A stretch of DNA of 64,000 bases, taken from assembly GCF_014204415.1 (NCBI RefSeq), contig NZ_JACHLE010000002.1, positions 1-64,000 of the forward strand. The letters are read 5' to 3'. The stretch is from Chryseobacterium defluvii (GTDB lineage Bacteria; Bacteroidota; Bacteroidia; Flavobacteriales; Weeksellaceae). A program made the position numbers and the translations under genes. Positions 42,201 through 50,058 of this stretch are shown piece after piece (the stretch's first letter is position 1; each line of letters begins with the position of its first letter). The notes under the pieces were generated by a model. The model made no database searches, had not been told where the DNA came from, and was given only the letters and a program-made list of their open reading frames with translations.

Positions 42201-42551
42201 TTATTTTAATGAATTAATTAATCCGTTTAACATTTTTGAAATTTCTATAATATCTATGTTTAATTTTAAATAATCTGCTTCATTTAAGAAACCAAGATTT
42301 TTAGAAATTATTAATTGTGTTTCCAATTCGGCACAGCTTCCTCTTGCTATTTTCAAAAACTGAAGATAATCCGGTTTACTTCTTCTGGAATTCCCTTCAG
42401 CAATATTTGACGGTATTGAAACTGAAGCTCTTCTAATTTGGGAGGCCAGTCCATACATTTCATCTTTAGGAAAAACTTCAGTAGCCTTATACATCTTAGT
42501 AACAAAGTCAATGGATTTCTGCCAAACTAAAAGCTCTTTAAAATTTGCCAT
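42201..42551 (-). CDS. Four helix bundle protein (S23/IVS-type), intact copy
   Basis: The product is 116 residues from the ATG at 42551; an upstream frame adds seven residues with no support. It belongs to the four helix bundle family (TIGR02436-type) that includes proteins encoded in 23S rRNA intervening sequences and the bAvd proteins of diversity-generating retroelements. Signature: FKELLVWQKSIDFVTKMYKAT, GLASQIRRASVSIPSNIAEGNSRRS, FLKIARGSCAELETQLIISKNLGFL and EISKMLNGLINSLK. The pentamer-forming basic bundle may bind nucleic acid. There is no reverse transcriptase or rRNA nearby. It splits the MoxR-DUF58 pair and is flanked by word-repeat spacers. Confidence 0.85.
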   Translation of the reverse strand: MANFKELLVWQKSIDFVTKMYKATEVFPKDEMYGLASQIRRASVSIPSNIAEGNSRRSKPDYLQFLKIARGSCAELETQLIISKNLGFLNEADYLKLNIDIIEISKMLNGLINSLK

Positions 42552-42571
42552 AATTAATGTGTTTTCAAGCA

Positions 42572-42600
42572 ACTATAATCTGCTACCCATTACCTGCTGC
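42572..42600. repeat. TACCCATTACCTGCTGCC-word spacer
   Basis: The short spacer between MoxR and the four-helix-bundle gene consists of loosely repeated TGC(T/C)(A/G)CC words (CTGCTACCCATTACCTGCTGCC). It is comparable in style to the other word spacers, with a different word. Confidence 0.4.
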
Positions 42601-43635
42601 CTATCTTGGTATTTCTATTCCTTCTAAGATCTGGCGGATAATTTCATCTGCCGTCAGACCTTCCATTTCTCTTTCCGGCGAAACGATCACTCTGTGCCTT
42701 AATACGGCATAACTCGCTTCTTTGATATCTTCAGGAGTGACAAAATCTCTTCCTCTCAAGGCTGCAAAAGCTTTTGAGGCCGTAAGTAATGCTAAACTGG
42801 CTCTTGGTGATGCTCCCAGATATAAGAATTGGTTTTCGCGTGTATTCACAATAATTTTTGCAATATATTCCATCAGCTGCGCCTCCACAATAATTTCTTT
42901 CACAAGATGCTGATAGTTTTTTAACTGCTGGGCAGTGATCACACGATTGACCGCTTCCGTTTTATCTTCAGTTTTATTTTCGTGCTGGTTTTTAATAATG
43001 GCAATCTCCTGTTGAAGGTTGGGATAATTTACATTGATCTTGAACAAAAAACGGTCCAGCTGTGCTTCAGGAAGCCTGTAAGTGCCTTCATGTTCAATAG
43101 GGTTTTGCGTAGCTACCACCAAAAAAGGTTCATCCATCCGATAACGCGTTCCATCCATCGTGATCTGTCTTTCTTCCATTACTTCAAACAATGCAGCCTG
43201 GGTTTTTGCAGGAGACCTGTTGATCTCATCAATCAAAATAAAACTGGAGAAAATGGGGCCTTTTTTAAATTCAAATTCGGAGTTTTTGACATTGAAAATG
43301 GAGGTTCCCAAAATATCCGAGGGCATGAGATCCGGTGTAAACTGAATCCTGCTGAAACCCACGTCAATGGTCTTAGCCAATAATTTTGCCGTAATGGTTT
43401 TTGCAACACCTGGAACTCCCTCTATCAGTACGTGCCCGTTTGATAAAAGCGCTGCCAGAAGATGCTCGATCATGCTCTCCTGTCCTACAATCACTTTCGC
43501 GATTTCAGACTTTACTTTATCTAAGCTTATACGCAGTTCGATCATATCGATTCTGGATTCGAACTCGTTTTCCTTTTTTTCCAGATTTATAAAACTTTGA
43601 TTTTCTGAATTCCCAAAATTTTCAAGGTTTTCCAT
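42601..43635 (-). CDS. MoxR family AAA+ ATPase
   Basis: A 344-residue cytoplasmic AAA+ ATPase of the MoxR family. Walker A is EGVPGVAKTITAKLL (about residues 74-88), Walker B FILIDEINRSPAKTQAALFEVMEE (about 131-154), sensor 1 VVATQNPIEHEGTYRLPEAQLDRFLFKI, and the arginine/sensor 2 region YLGASPRASLALLTASKAFAAL. The C-terminal lid ends in DEIIRQILEGIEIPR. MoxR proteins act as chaperones or remodelers with vWA/DUF58 partners. It sits centrally in the SpoIIM-DUF4013-DUF4129-DUF4350-MoxR-DUF58 cluster, which suggests one membrane-linked complex. Confidence 0.92.
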   Translation of the reverse strand: MENLENFGNSENQSFINLEKKENEFESRIDMIELRISLDKVKSEIAKVIVGQESMIEHLLAALLSNGHVLIEGVPGVAKTITAKLLAKTIDVGFSRIQFTPDLMPSDILGTSIFNVKNSEFEFKKGPIFSSFILIDEINRSPAKTQAALFEVMEERQITMDGTRYRMDEPFLVVATQNPIEHEGTYRLPEAQLDRFLFKINVNYPNLQQEIAIIKNQHENKTEDKTEAVNRVITAQQLKNYQHLVKEIIVEAQLMEYIAKIIVNTRENQFLYLGASPRASLALLTASKAFAALRGRDFVTPEDIKEASYAVLRHRVIVSPEREMEGLTADEIIRQILEGIEIPR

Positions 43636-43720
43636 AATTTATATTTTTTGATAGTTTTGATCGGAATTTATCCGATCCTATGTTAAACCGCCCCTTCGGG
43701 ACTTTCTTTTCTCTTTGAAT

Positions 43721-44878
43721 TTACTTTAATATTTCATCCAGCAGATTGTTCATTCTTCCCAAGTCTTCTTTCATTACGCTTGCATACGGATCCTGAGCTT
43801 TTTTGATAAGGTTTACTGCTTCATTGATCATTTCTACCGTTTTTCCGGTTTTTAAATGTAATTTTTTTACAAATTCTTCATCTAAATGCTGGGTATCTAT
43901 GAGAAGATCCATTCTCACCCTGTTTAAGAAATACTGTGCTTTCTTTGCCATCATATCATGAAAATCCCCTTCCTGAAGATAAAGATTCCCAATACTTTTC
44001 ACAAAATCCACTGAGGTATTTTTCAAAGGTTCCATAATAGGAACGATACGCTGTTTTCTTTTGGCATTGAAGAAAACAAACAAGGCCAAACCTCCCAAAA
44101 GTACCCACCATGCATATTTTAGCGCAGGCTTTGATAGGATGAATCTCATAAAGAAATTCGAAACCTTTGTATTACTTTCTACAAACCAGAGTGTTTCTTT
44201 ACCATCAAGATACGAAAAAACATCCTGGGCATATTTTACATTGCCTGTTTTAAGAAGATAGTAATTGGTAAGGAATAGCGGTTCGCAGTGAACATAAATA
44301 GTTCCTTTTCCAAATTTTGCCTTAATAAAATTTGCCTGGTCCTCATTATTTTTCTCAACGGTTTTTCCCAAAATTTCAACCTCCGGTTTAATATAGGTAA
44401 ACCCTCTTCCTGAAGGGAACTTATCTAATTTTATGAAATCATTCTGATATTTCCTGTCTGTTAATTTTAAAACATTCTGCTCCTCGAAGGAGATATTTGA
44501 ATCATAATATCCAATACTATCGGAGATTTCTTTGGGCATCCGGCTTACGATCAGCATAGCATCGGAACCTTTGGAAACCTGGTCCAGAATTTTGTTCCAG
44601 GATTCCGTATCAAGGTCACTTTCAATGACCAGGATATTATGCGGATCTTTTTTATATCTGCTATAATAATCATAAGGACTCTGATCTATTTTTTTAAGAT
44701 TATTGTTGAAAAGGTGTTTTATTTCTTCATTAAATATGAATAACCCGAAAGGTGATTTTTCATTCACATCGAAATTTTTACGCCAGTCCGTAACTTCCTT
44801 TTTATTAACCTCAAGCAATGCCATAATCACCATGATAATGATGAAGATTGCCGCATATATTTTGAACGTTTTATTCAT
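43721..44878 (-). CDS. DUF4350 domain protein
   Basis: A 385-residue membrane protein: one transmembrane helix at residues 5-22, a periplasmic DUF4350 domain (about 35-240) beginning DWRKNFDVNEKSPFGLFIFNEEIKHLF, a second membrane helix around LKYAWWVLLGGLALFVFFNAKRKQRIVP (about 250-275), and a cytoplasmic helical tail (about 276-385). DUF4350 has a class I glutamine-amidotransferase-like fold in related families but lacks a visible catalytic Cys here. It is 5 bp downstream of the DUF4129 gene and part of the MoxR cluster. The function is unknown. Confidence 0.8.
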   Translation of the reverse strand: MNKTFKIYAAIFIIIMVIMALLEVNKKEVTDWRKNFDVNEKSPFGLFIFNEEIKHLFNNNLKKIDQSPYDYYSRYKKDPHNILVIESDLDTESWNKILDQVSKGSDAMLIVSRMPKEISDSIGYYDSNISFEEQNVLKLTDRKYQNDFIKLDKFPSGRGFTYIKPEVEILGKTVEKNNEDQANFIKAKFGKGTIYVHCEPLFLTNYYLLKTGNVKYAQDVFSYLDGKETLWFVESNTKVSNFFMRFILSKPALKYAWWVLLGGLALFVFFNAKRKQRIVPIMEPLKNTSVDFVKSIGNLYLQEGDFHDMMAKKAQYFLNRVRMDLLIDTQHLDEEFVKKLHLKTGKTVEMINEAVNLIKKAQDPYASVMKEDLGRMNNLLDEILK

Positions 44879-44883
44879 TGAGG

Positions 44884-45693
44884 TTATGGTTTAAAGGACT
44901 GATACTGGTTTTTAAATTTCTGATAAGCCTGCTCATCAATATTGAACTCTCCATACCATACATAGTCGAAGATATAAGACAGGTTAAAGAAATTATCTTT
45001 CAGATGGGAAGCTTTCAATTCTGATACGTAATCTTTATTTGTTTTTTCAGGATTCCAGCTGATCAGTTTTTTATCGCTCAGCTTTTTCAGGACATATAAA
45101 AACTGGTATCGGATCGCCGAACGGTAGTCACCCGCTCTTTCGTATGCCACAATGCTTTCCGGAAAATTGATCTCATGGATATTTTCGTGCAATTCCTCTT
45201 CATTGATATTTACTTTTTTGTTCTTTTTCCCGAAGATAAAGCTGCCATCTTTCCCCAGAAGGTATTTTACTATAAAATACAGCAGGAATCCGACAAGGAT
45301 AATGGCAAACAGGCGGATCAAAACTTCTGTGACATTAGCCGATTTCGAGAAAACAGTTTCCCCGAAGATACTCCGCAATATTTTGTCTATCTTCCGCATC
45401 AGCTTTTGCCAGAAAGACTCTCTTGGCTTTGAGGTGGAATAATCAAACTCATTGCCTTTATATCTCGATTGAAGGTTTTCTTTGAATTTTTTCGGATGTA
45501 CCGTATTCTCGGAAACAGGATTTTTCATCAGGACAGAATCTGCCCGGTACATGTTTCTGTAATGTCCCGTATTCAATGAATCTGCTATATATTCTTCCAC
45601 CTCATCCTGAGCATAAGCAGATCCGAAGGAGAAAAATATCAACAGGAAAAGAAGTATCCTACTCATTGACACCAATGGTTTCGATTTCTGCAA
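44884..45693 (-). CDS. DUF4129 domain protein
   Basis: A 269-residue exported or membrane protein. The signal peptide is residues 1-28 (SRILLFLLIFFSFGSAYAQ). A periplasmic segment with basic helices follows (ESFWQKLMRKIDKILRSIFG), then a transmembrane helix (about 123-145) and a C-terminal DUF4129 domain (about 175-269) with YERAGDYRSAIRYQFLYVLKKLSDKKLISWNPEKTNKDYV. DUF4129 often accompanies transglutaminase-like and DUF58 proteins. Its start overlaps the upstream gene by 35 bp, indicating translational coupling. It is a component of the MoxR cluster; the activity is unknown. Confidence 0.8.
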   Translation of the reverse strand: MQKSKPLVSMSRILLFLLIFFSFGSAYAQDEVEEYIADSLNTGHYRNMYRADSVLMKNPVSENTVHPKKFKENLQSRYKGNEFDYSTSKPRESFWQKLMRKIDKILRSIFGETVFSKSANVTEVLIRLFAIILVGFLLYFIVKYLLGKDGSFIFGKKNKKVNINEEELHENIHEINFPESIVAYERAGDYRSAIRYQFLYVLKKLSDKKLISWNPEKTNKDYVSELKASHLKDNFFNLSYIFDYVWYGEFNIDEQAYQKFKNQYQSFKP

Positions 45694-46621
45694 GTTCTAC
45701 TTTCTGGTGAAGGTCTGTTCTGTTATCATAATATATCAAGCCTGAATTAACGTACATTAAATTTGAGAGAAACAATGAAACTAATATTGAAAATCCATAA
45801 ACGACAAAAAACATAATTCCCATTGCACCTGAGAACGGGTTTTGCTCAAAATTCCCATCAGGTTCCGTAGTCATCATTGTTCCAAAAAAAATAATCATGG
45901 GGATCATTGTGAAAACGGTGCTAATCACATACATTATAATTAATAAGACAATTGAGGCTCCCCAATATTTCCAAAAAGGAGATTTTTCTCTTCCGCTGGT
46001 ATAAGAAAACTGGGCACGAATAGAATAGCTTAAGCTTTCAAAGAATCCTCTTTTGCTATTAAAAAAATCGTACATCAGAAAGTTTACGATATTCATGATC
46101 ACAGGAAATATAAACAGCATTATTGGTATCCCAATGAAAATAAGAACCATTGCATAAGAAATTCCTAAAACAATAAAAGCAGGTGGTGTTACAATAAAAA
46201 TAAGCCCTAGACAAAGGATAACTATTCTTTTGGTGTTGTTTTTAAAATCACTCAGGATATCATCCGTTCTTATCTTTTCATCTCCCTGTGCCAGCCTTTT
46301 AAGGTAAAACACGGGATACAGATAATTGACGATCATAAGGACTAAAAAAAGCAGAAATGTGAGGATCCCGACAACGATCAGCATTCCGGCATTGTCTTCA
46401 AAGTACCTTTCAAAATAATAGCTTTGTCCGCCCAGATTAGATCCGAAAATCTGTGAAAAAAGCTCTCTGTACCCGAAAATGCAGACTACTACCATCAGGA
46501 TCAGCAAAAGCCCGTTAATTAAAATATAATTCTTGAAATAATTTTTTCCGTATAGTTTGAAAAAGGCGAAACTGTCACTGATGAAAGTCCCGAAATCTCT
46601 TTTTTTATAAAACTGCATCAT
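45659..46621 (-). CDS. Polytopic membrane protein (DUF4013-like)
   Basis: A 320-residue integral membrane protein with an amphipathic start (FYKKRDFGTFISDSFAFFKLYGKNYFKNY). About six hydrophobic segments lie at roughly residues 32-52, 74-100, 138-165, 170-195, 225-250 and 270-295. Both ends overlap neighbours (17 bp with SpoIIM, 35 bp with DUF4129). Architecture and context match the DUF4013/DUF975-like proteins in this conserved Bacteroidota cluster. There are no catalytic motifs. Confidence 0.7.
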   Translation of the reverse strand: MMQFYKKRDFGTFISDSFAFFKLYGKNYFKNYILINGLLLILMVVVCIFGYRELFSQIFGSNLGGQSYYFERYFEDNAGMLIVVGILTFLLFLVLMIVNYLYPVFYLKRLAQGDEKIRTDDILSDFKNNTKRIVILCLGLIFIVTPPAFIVLGISYAMVLIFIGIPIMLFIFPVIMNIVNFLMYDFFNSKRGFFESLSYSIRAQFSYTSGREKSPFWKYWGASIVLLIIMYVISTVFTMIPMIIFFGTMMTTEPDGNFEQNPFSGAMGIMFFVVYGFSILVSLFLSNLMYVNSGLIYYDNRTDLHQKVELAEIETIGVNE

Positions 46622-47588
46622 GAATGTGGTTGTTTATTTTTTTGTGAACAATGGAAGGGTAAATAAAATAGTAAAATCCGATGACAGCCAATGATCCGAA
46701 AATAATGATCAGATTCAGGATCACAGGCATCTTTAGGGCATGCCTTGTAACGTATCCTTCGATAATTCCGGCACAAATGGTAAATGGAATAGTGCTTAAA
46801 AATATTTTAAAGGAATCTTTAAAACCGTTTTTAAAAGAGTTGAATCGGGAGAATGTTCCCGGGAACAGAATAGATGCTCCGAGGATCAGCCCGCACATGG
46901 CTTCCACCACCATCGAGAAGATTTCAAATACTCCATGAAGCCAAATCCCTCTTGCACTGTCTTCCAATGCCCCGTAATCATAAAAGAAATACTGAAAGGA
47001 ACCTAACATTACACAATTCATCAGTAACGCATATAGTGTCCCGACTCCCCCAAAAATACCATAGATATACAATTTTGCGCCTACTCCGATATTATTGAAT
47101 ATAATCCCTATGGTACTTCCCCAGGTTGAGCCTTCCTGATACACTCCCACTGCATTTCCTTTTTTAATGTTTTCTATGGTTTCATTCACATAATTTTCAC
47201 CCAGAATAATCTTGACAAAGTCTTTATCATAGATACCGGAAATAACCCCCATTAAGGTAAACACAATAAAAAACAAAAAAGCATAAAGCAGATACTTCCG
47301 ATACTGATACACCAGCAATGGAACTTCTGTCCTGAAGAAGTAAAGAATCCTGTTTTCTTCCACTCTTTTCGTTTTATAGATCTTCTGAAAGATCTGGGAA
47401 GACAGGTGGTTCAGGTAAACCGTTGTATTGCTCTTAGGGTAATAGGTCTGTGCAAAAGAAAGGTCATTGATGAGATTGATATACAGTGAAGACAGGTCAT
47501 CAGGATTTTTTTTAATTTTCCCTTGAATAACCTGTTCAATTCCCAGCCATTTTTCTTTATTTTGTTTTATGAAATAAACCTCTCTCAT
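46605..47588 (-). CDS. Stage II sporulation protein M-like (SpoIIM family) membrane protein
   Basis: The product is 327 residues from the ATG at 47588; the frame extends 12 residues further upstream but into the divergent RDD gene's start region. The cytoplasmic N-terminus (MREVYFIKQNKEKWLGIEQVI) is followed by a SpoIIM-family membrane part with about six helices (about residues 95-310), including FFIVFTLMGVISG, GIFGGVGTLYALLMNCVMLGSFQYFFYDYG and GVFEIFSMVVEAMCGLILGASILFPG. In non-sporulating Bacteroidota this family is a cluster marker next to RDD and MoxR genes. It is the first gene of the seven-gene operon. Only 27 bp separate its start from the divergent RDD start. Confidence 0.85.
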   Translation of the reverse strand: MREVYFIKQNKEKWLGIEQVIQGKIKKNPDDLSSLYINLINDLSFAQTYYPKSNTTVYLNHLSSQIFQKIYKTKRVEENRILYFFRTEVPLLVYQYRKYLLYAFLFFIVFTLMGVISGIYDKDFVKIILGENYVNETIENIKKGNAVGVYQEGSTWGSTIGIIFNNIGVGAKLYIYGIFGGVGTLYALLMNCVMLGSFQYFFYDYGALEDSARGIWLHGVFEIFSMVVEAMCGLILGASILFPGTFSRFNSFKNGFKDSFKIFLSTIPFTICAGIIEGYVTRHALKMPVILNLIIIFGSLAVIGFYYFIYPSIVHKKINNHIHDAVL

Positions 47589-47615
47589 AATCTTAAGGCT
47601 AAAATAATAAAAATT

Positions 47616-48365
47616 ATGTCTCAAATTGCGATTAATACTTCACAAAATGTAAATATTAATTTCAGCATTGCCAGTGTTGGAGAAAGGATGCTCGCTTTCA
47701 TTATCGACCTGCTGACCAAGGCGGCTTATGTTATTATCATTTTCTATTTATTCTTCAATATTTTTGATCTGGGTTACATCCTGAACGATCTTGACCAATG
47801 GTCTCAAATTGCAATCTATATTGTCCTCTCGTTTCCTGTCTATATCTATCCTCTGGTCCTGGAGAGCCTAATGGAAGGGCAGACTCCCGGAAAAAAGGTA
47901 ATGAAGATCCGTGTAGTGAAGATCGACGGATATCAGGCCAGTTTCGGAGATTACCTGATCCGGTGGGTTTTCAGGCTGATCGATACTTCTTTTGCGGGCG
48001 TAATTGGCCTGGTTTCTATGATTGTTTCCAAAAATAACCAGCGTTTGGGGGATATCGCTTCAGGTACAGCCGTGATCTCGCTAAAGAACAGCATCAATAT
48101 TTCCCATACCATTCTTGAGCATATTCAGGAGGATTATCTTCCGTCGTTCCCTCAGGTTATTGCTTTAAGTGACAATGATATGAGGATCATTAAAGATAAT
48201 TATATGAAGGCCCTTCGAATTGACGACAGGGAAATCATCAGCAGGCTCTCTGATAAGATCAAAGGTATTTTAAAACTGGAAATAGATCCTGTTAAAATGA
48301 CAGAAAGACAATTCATCAATATCATTATTAAAGATTATAACTATTATACAGGAAAAGATAACTAG
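47616..48365 (+). CDS. RDD family membrane protein
   Basis: The product is 249 residues from the ATG at 47616; an in-frame upstream extension would overlap SpoIIM. Residues 1-20 are polar (SQIAINTSQNVNINFSIASVG). The RDD domain (about 20-145) has RMLAFIIDLLTKAAYVIIIFYLFF with the signature Arg..Asp, a second helix YIVLSFPVYIYPLVLE, the conserved GQTPGKKVMKIRVVKIDG, and RWVFRLIDTSF. The C-terminal 100 residues are cytoplasmic and charged. RDD proteins are proposed transporters or signalling components. It is divergent from the SpoIIM/MoxR operon and likely part of the same module. Confidence 0.85.
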   Translation: MSQIAINTSQNVNINFSIASVGERMLAFIIDLLTKAAYVIIIFYLFFNIFDLGYILNDLDQWSQIAIYIVLSFPVYIYPLVLESLMEGQTPGKKVMKIRVVKIDGYQASFGDYLIRWVFRLIDTSFAGVIGLVSMIVSKNNQRLGDIASGTAVISLKNSINISHTILEHIQEDYLPSFPQVIALSDNDMRIIKDNYMKALRIDDREIISRLSDKIKGILKLEIDPVKMTERQFINIIIKDYNYYTGKDN

Positions 48366-48425
48366 AGAGGCGCCCGGAACTTCCTTTCTCAGGATTTTTA
48401 TCTTACTCCATTTTTTCGTATCTTT

Positions 48426-48734
48426 ATGAATAATGCTTTGGTTATGAAATTTGAAAACAATAAATCCGGAAACGGAGGAGTCCTTACATTAAACAATGAA
48501 ATAAAAGAAGTAGGCAGGCTTACCTATACTATTTTCCCGGAAGAGGACAAGCTGATCATTTCTTTTGTGCTCGTTCATCCCGAATTTGAAGGAAGAGGAA
48601 TGGGAAAATTCCTGGTAGAAGAAGCAATAAGGTTTGCAAGAGACAATCAATGGAAGGTTTATCCTCATTGTTCCTATGCAAGGGCTGTGATGATGCGGAT
48701 GAGTGACGTAGATGACATTTTTTTAAAGAACTGA
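48426..48734 (+). CDS. Small GNAT-type acetyltransferase
   Basis: A 102-residue protein of the YjdJ/GNAT-14 type, a minimal acetyltransferase. The acetyl-CoA loop is seen in FVLVHPEFEGRGMGKFLVEEAIRFARDNQWKVYPHCSYA (about residues 57-95), with the RGxGxxL motif and the late Cys in PHCSYA typical of these short enzymes. Start at residue 1 or Met 7 (the second ATG, 48444) are both possible. It lies 60 bp after the RDD gene on the same strand. The substrate is unknown. Confidence 0.8.
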   Translation: MNNALVMKFENNKSGNGGVLTLNNEIKEVGRLTYTIFPEEDKLIISFVLVHPEFEGRGMGKFLVEEAIRFARDNQWKVYPHCSYARAVMMRMSDVDDIFLKN

Positions 48735-48751
48735 CCTTTCTCTTATCAATT

Positions 48752-48779
48752 AAAGAAGATCGTTAAAAAACAATCTTCT
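48752..48779. terminator. Weak bidirectional hairpin between the acetyltransferase and peptide genes
   Basis: GAAGAT...ATCTTC ends with an interior GTT-AAAA-AAC stem, interrupted by one mismatch, at the convergent junction. It could end both transcripts. Confidence 0.4.
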
Positions 48780-48790
48780 CTATTAAATTC

Positions 48791-48970
48791 TTATTTAATC
48801 TTAACCGGCCCGCCGGGACACTGTATTCCATTACAATTAACGAAGCCGCATGGTGGTAATTTCGGATCACAGCAAGAAATAACGCATGGCCGATTCTGAC
48901 CCCCGGCATACAGGTTTTTCAATTCATTTTTGGATAAGGTCTTAAAGCCCTTCATTTCTGATTTTTTCAT
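48791..48970 (-). CDS. GG-leader cysteine-rich peptide (bacteriocin-like precursor)
   Basis: A 59-residue frame with ATG at 48970 and TAA at 48791-48793. The first 24 residues read as a double-glycine leader (GFKTLSKNELKNLYAGG ends it), the pattern of Bacteroidota natural-product and bacteriocin-like precursors exported by C39-peptidase transporters. The predicted core (residues 25-59) has 35 residues with six Cys (29, 33, 34, 41, 46, 51), six Pro and five Gly, so it could be disulfide-bonded or modified. No maturase, immunity or transporter gene is adjacent, so it is an orphan precursor. The nearest genes are the convergent acetyltransferase and the upstream glycosyltransferase 116 bp away. 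Confidence 0.7.
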   Translation of the reverse strand: MKKSEMKGFKTLSKNELKNLYAGGQNRPCVISCCDPKLPPCGFVNCNGIQCPGGPVKIK

Positions 48971-49086
48971 TTTAATGGTTTTTTGGTGTTAATAAAGTTT
49001 TAGGTGTATATAAATTTATACATTTCTATACTAAAAGCATTATTTTACAGAAAAAAATTCACCAAAAATAAATATTAATAGAATTA

Positions 49087-50058
49087 TTACATTCCTAAAA
49101 CTTCTTTCAACAATATTTCCTCAATATCATCCGGATAGTCTACCTTGAGGTGCTTATCACAGGCTACCCATTCCATTATTTCCGAAAGTTTCAGGGTTTT
49201 GGAATTTCGGATTCCCATTTTGTTCAGGGCATAAGCGTTACATTCCTGCTCATATTGATTATGGATTGGGATCACAAATAATTTCTTATCCATAAACAGG
49301 GCTTCTGCAGGAGTCTCAAAGCCGGCATTGCATAGAATTCCGTCACAGCTCTCAAAATATTTCAGGTATTGCGCTTCATCGATCGGAAAAACCTCAACAT
49401 TTTTTTCCTTGAACTGAGTTTTACTGTATTTGGAAAATACTTTCCACTCCACAGGAATCTGTTTCAGCACTTTAATGATGTTATCATCTGAAAAGCTCGG
49501 CAGGTAAACAAGATAATACCCTTTTTTATCAGGATTCAGATTCCTGATCTTTTTCCTGATCACAGGCTTTTTGATCCGTGGATGGTAATTTTCAAAATGA
49601 AAGCCTATTTTTCTTTCTCCGGGTACATAATATTTTAAGATAAGCTCCCCGAAAAAATCCTTCTTTTCAGGTTTTGGGGTTTCTTTAAAGCTTAATGAGG
49701 CCTGATGGCTCAGCTCGATCATCGGCAGATGCTTCAGTTTACATGCCCAGCCCGTCAAAGGTTCAAAATCATTAATAATTAAATCATAATGTGATAGCTC
49801 CAACGTTCTGATCGTTTTTACAGCTTCAAAAAAATTATTCTGAGTAAGCGTTTTCCAATAGGATAAACCGCCTGTTTTATTGTAAAGCAGGGAAATACCC
49901 TTAAATTGGAAATCGATGTCAAAATCAGCCTTTAACTGGGATTGATGACCACTGATCAGGGTATCAACCGAGGCATACTTTTTCAGAATGGGAATAATTT
50001 CCTGGGCTCTTGCCATATGACCGTTCCCTGTTCCCTGAAATGCATAAAGAATCTTCAT
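49087..50058 (-). CDS. Glycosyltransferase (GT1/GT28-like)
   Basis: A 323-residue GT-B fold protein. The N-terminal nucleotide-fold start MKILYAFQGTGNGHMARAQEII (GxGHxxRA motif) and the C-terminal donor-binding stretch (YFESCDGILCNAGFETPAEALFMDKKLFVIP, about residues 245-275) match the MurG/UGT-type glycosyltransferases that use UDP-sugars. There are no transmembrane segments; membrane association would be peripheral. Its start overlaps the LpxH-like phosphoesterase stop by 4 bp, so the two are translationally coupled and probably act in the same lipid or glycolipid pathway. The acceptor is unknown. Confidence 0.8.
   Translation of the reverse strand: MKILYAFQGTGNGHMARAQEIIPILKKYASVDTLISGHQSQLKADFDIDFQFKGISLLYNKTGGLSYWKTLTQNNFFEAVKTIRTLELSHYDLIINDFEPLTGWACKLKHLPMIELSHQASLSFKETPKPEKKDFFGELILKYYVPGERKIGFHFENYHPRIKKPVIRKKIRNLNPDKKGYYLVYLPSFSDDNIIKVLKQIPVEWKVFSKYSKTQFKEKNVEVFPIDEAQYLKYFESCDGILCNAGFETPAEALFMDKKLFVIPIHNQYEQECNAYALNKMGIRNSKTLKLSEIMEWVACDKHLKVDYPDDIEEILLKEVLGM

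Noticed and set aside
42201..42551. Part of a diversity-generating retroelement (bAvd)
   Set aside because: No reverse transcriptase, template repeat or variable repeat is found in the window, and the protein family also exists outside such elements.
42201..42551. 23S rRNA intervening-sequence protein in an rRNA gene
   Set aside because: No ribosomal RNA sequence is in the window; the gene lies between moxR and DUF58.
46605..47588. Sporulation gene cluster
   Set aside because: SpoIIM-family proteins are common in non-sporulating Bacteroidota, and no other sporulation gene is present.
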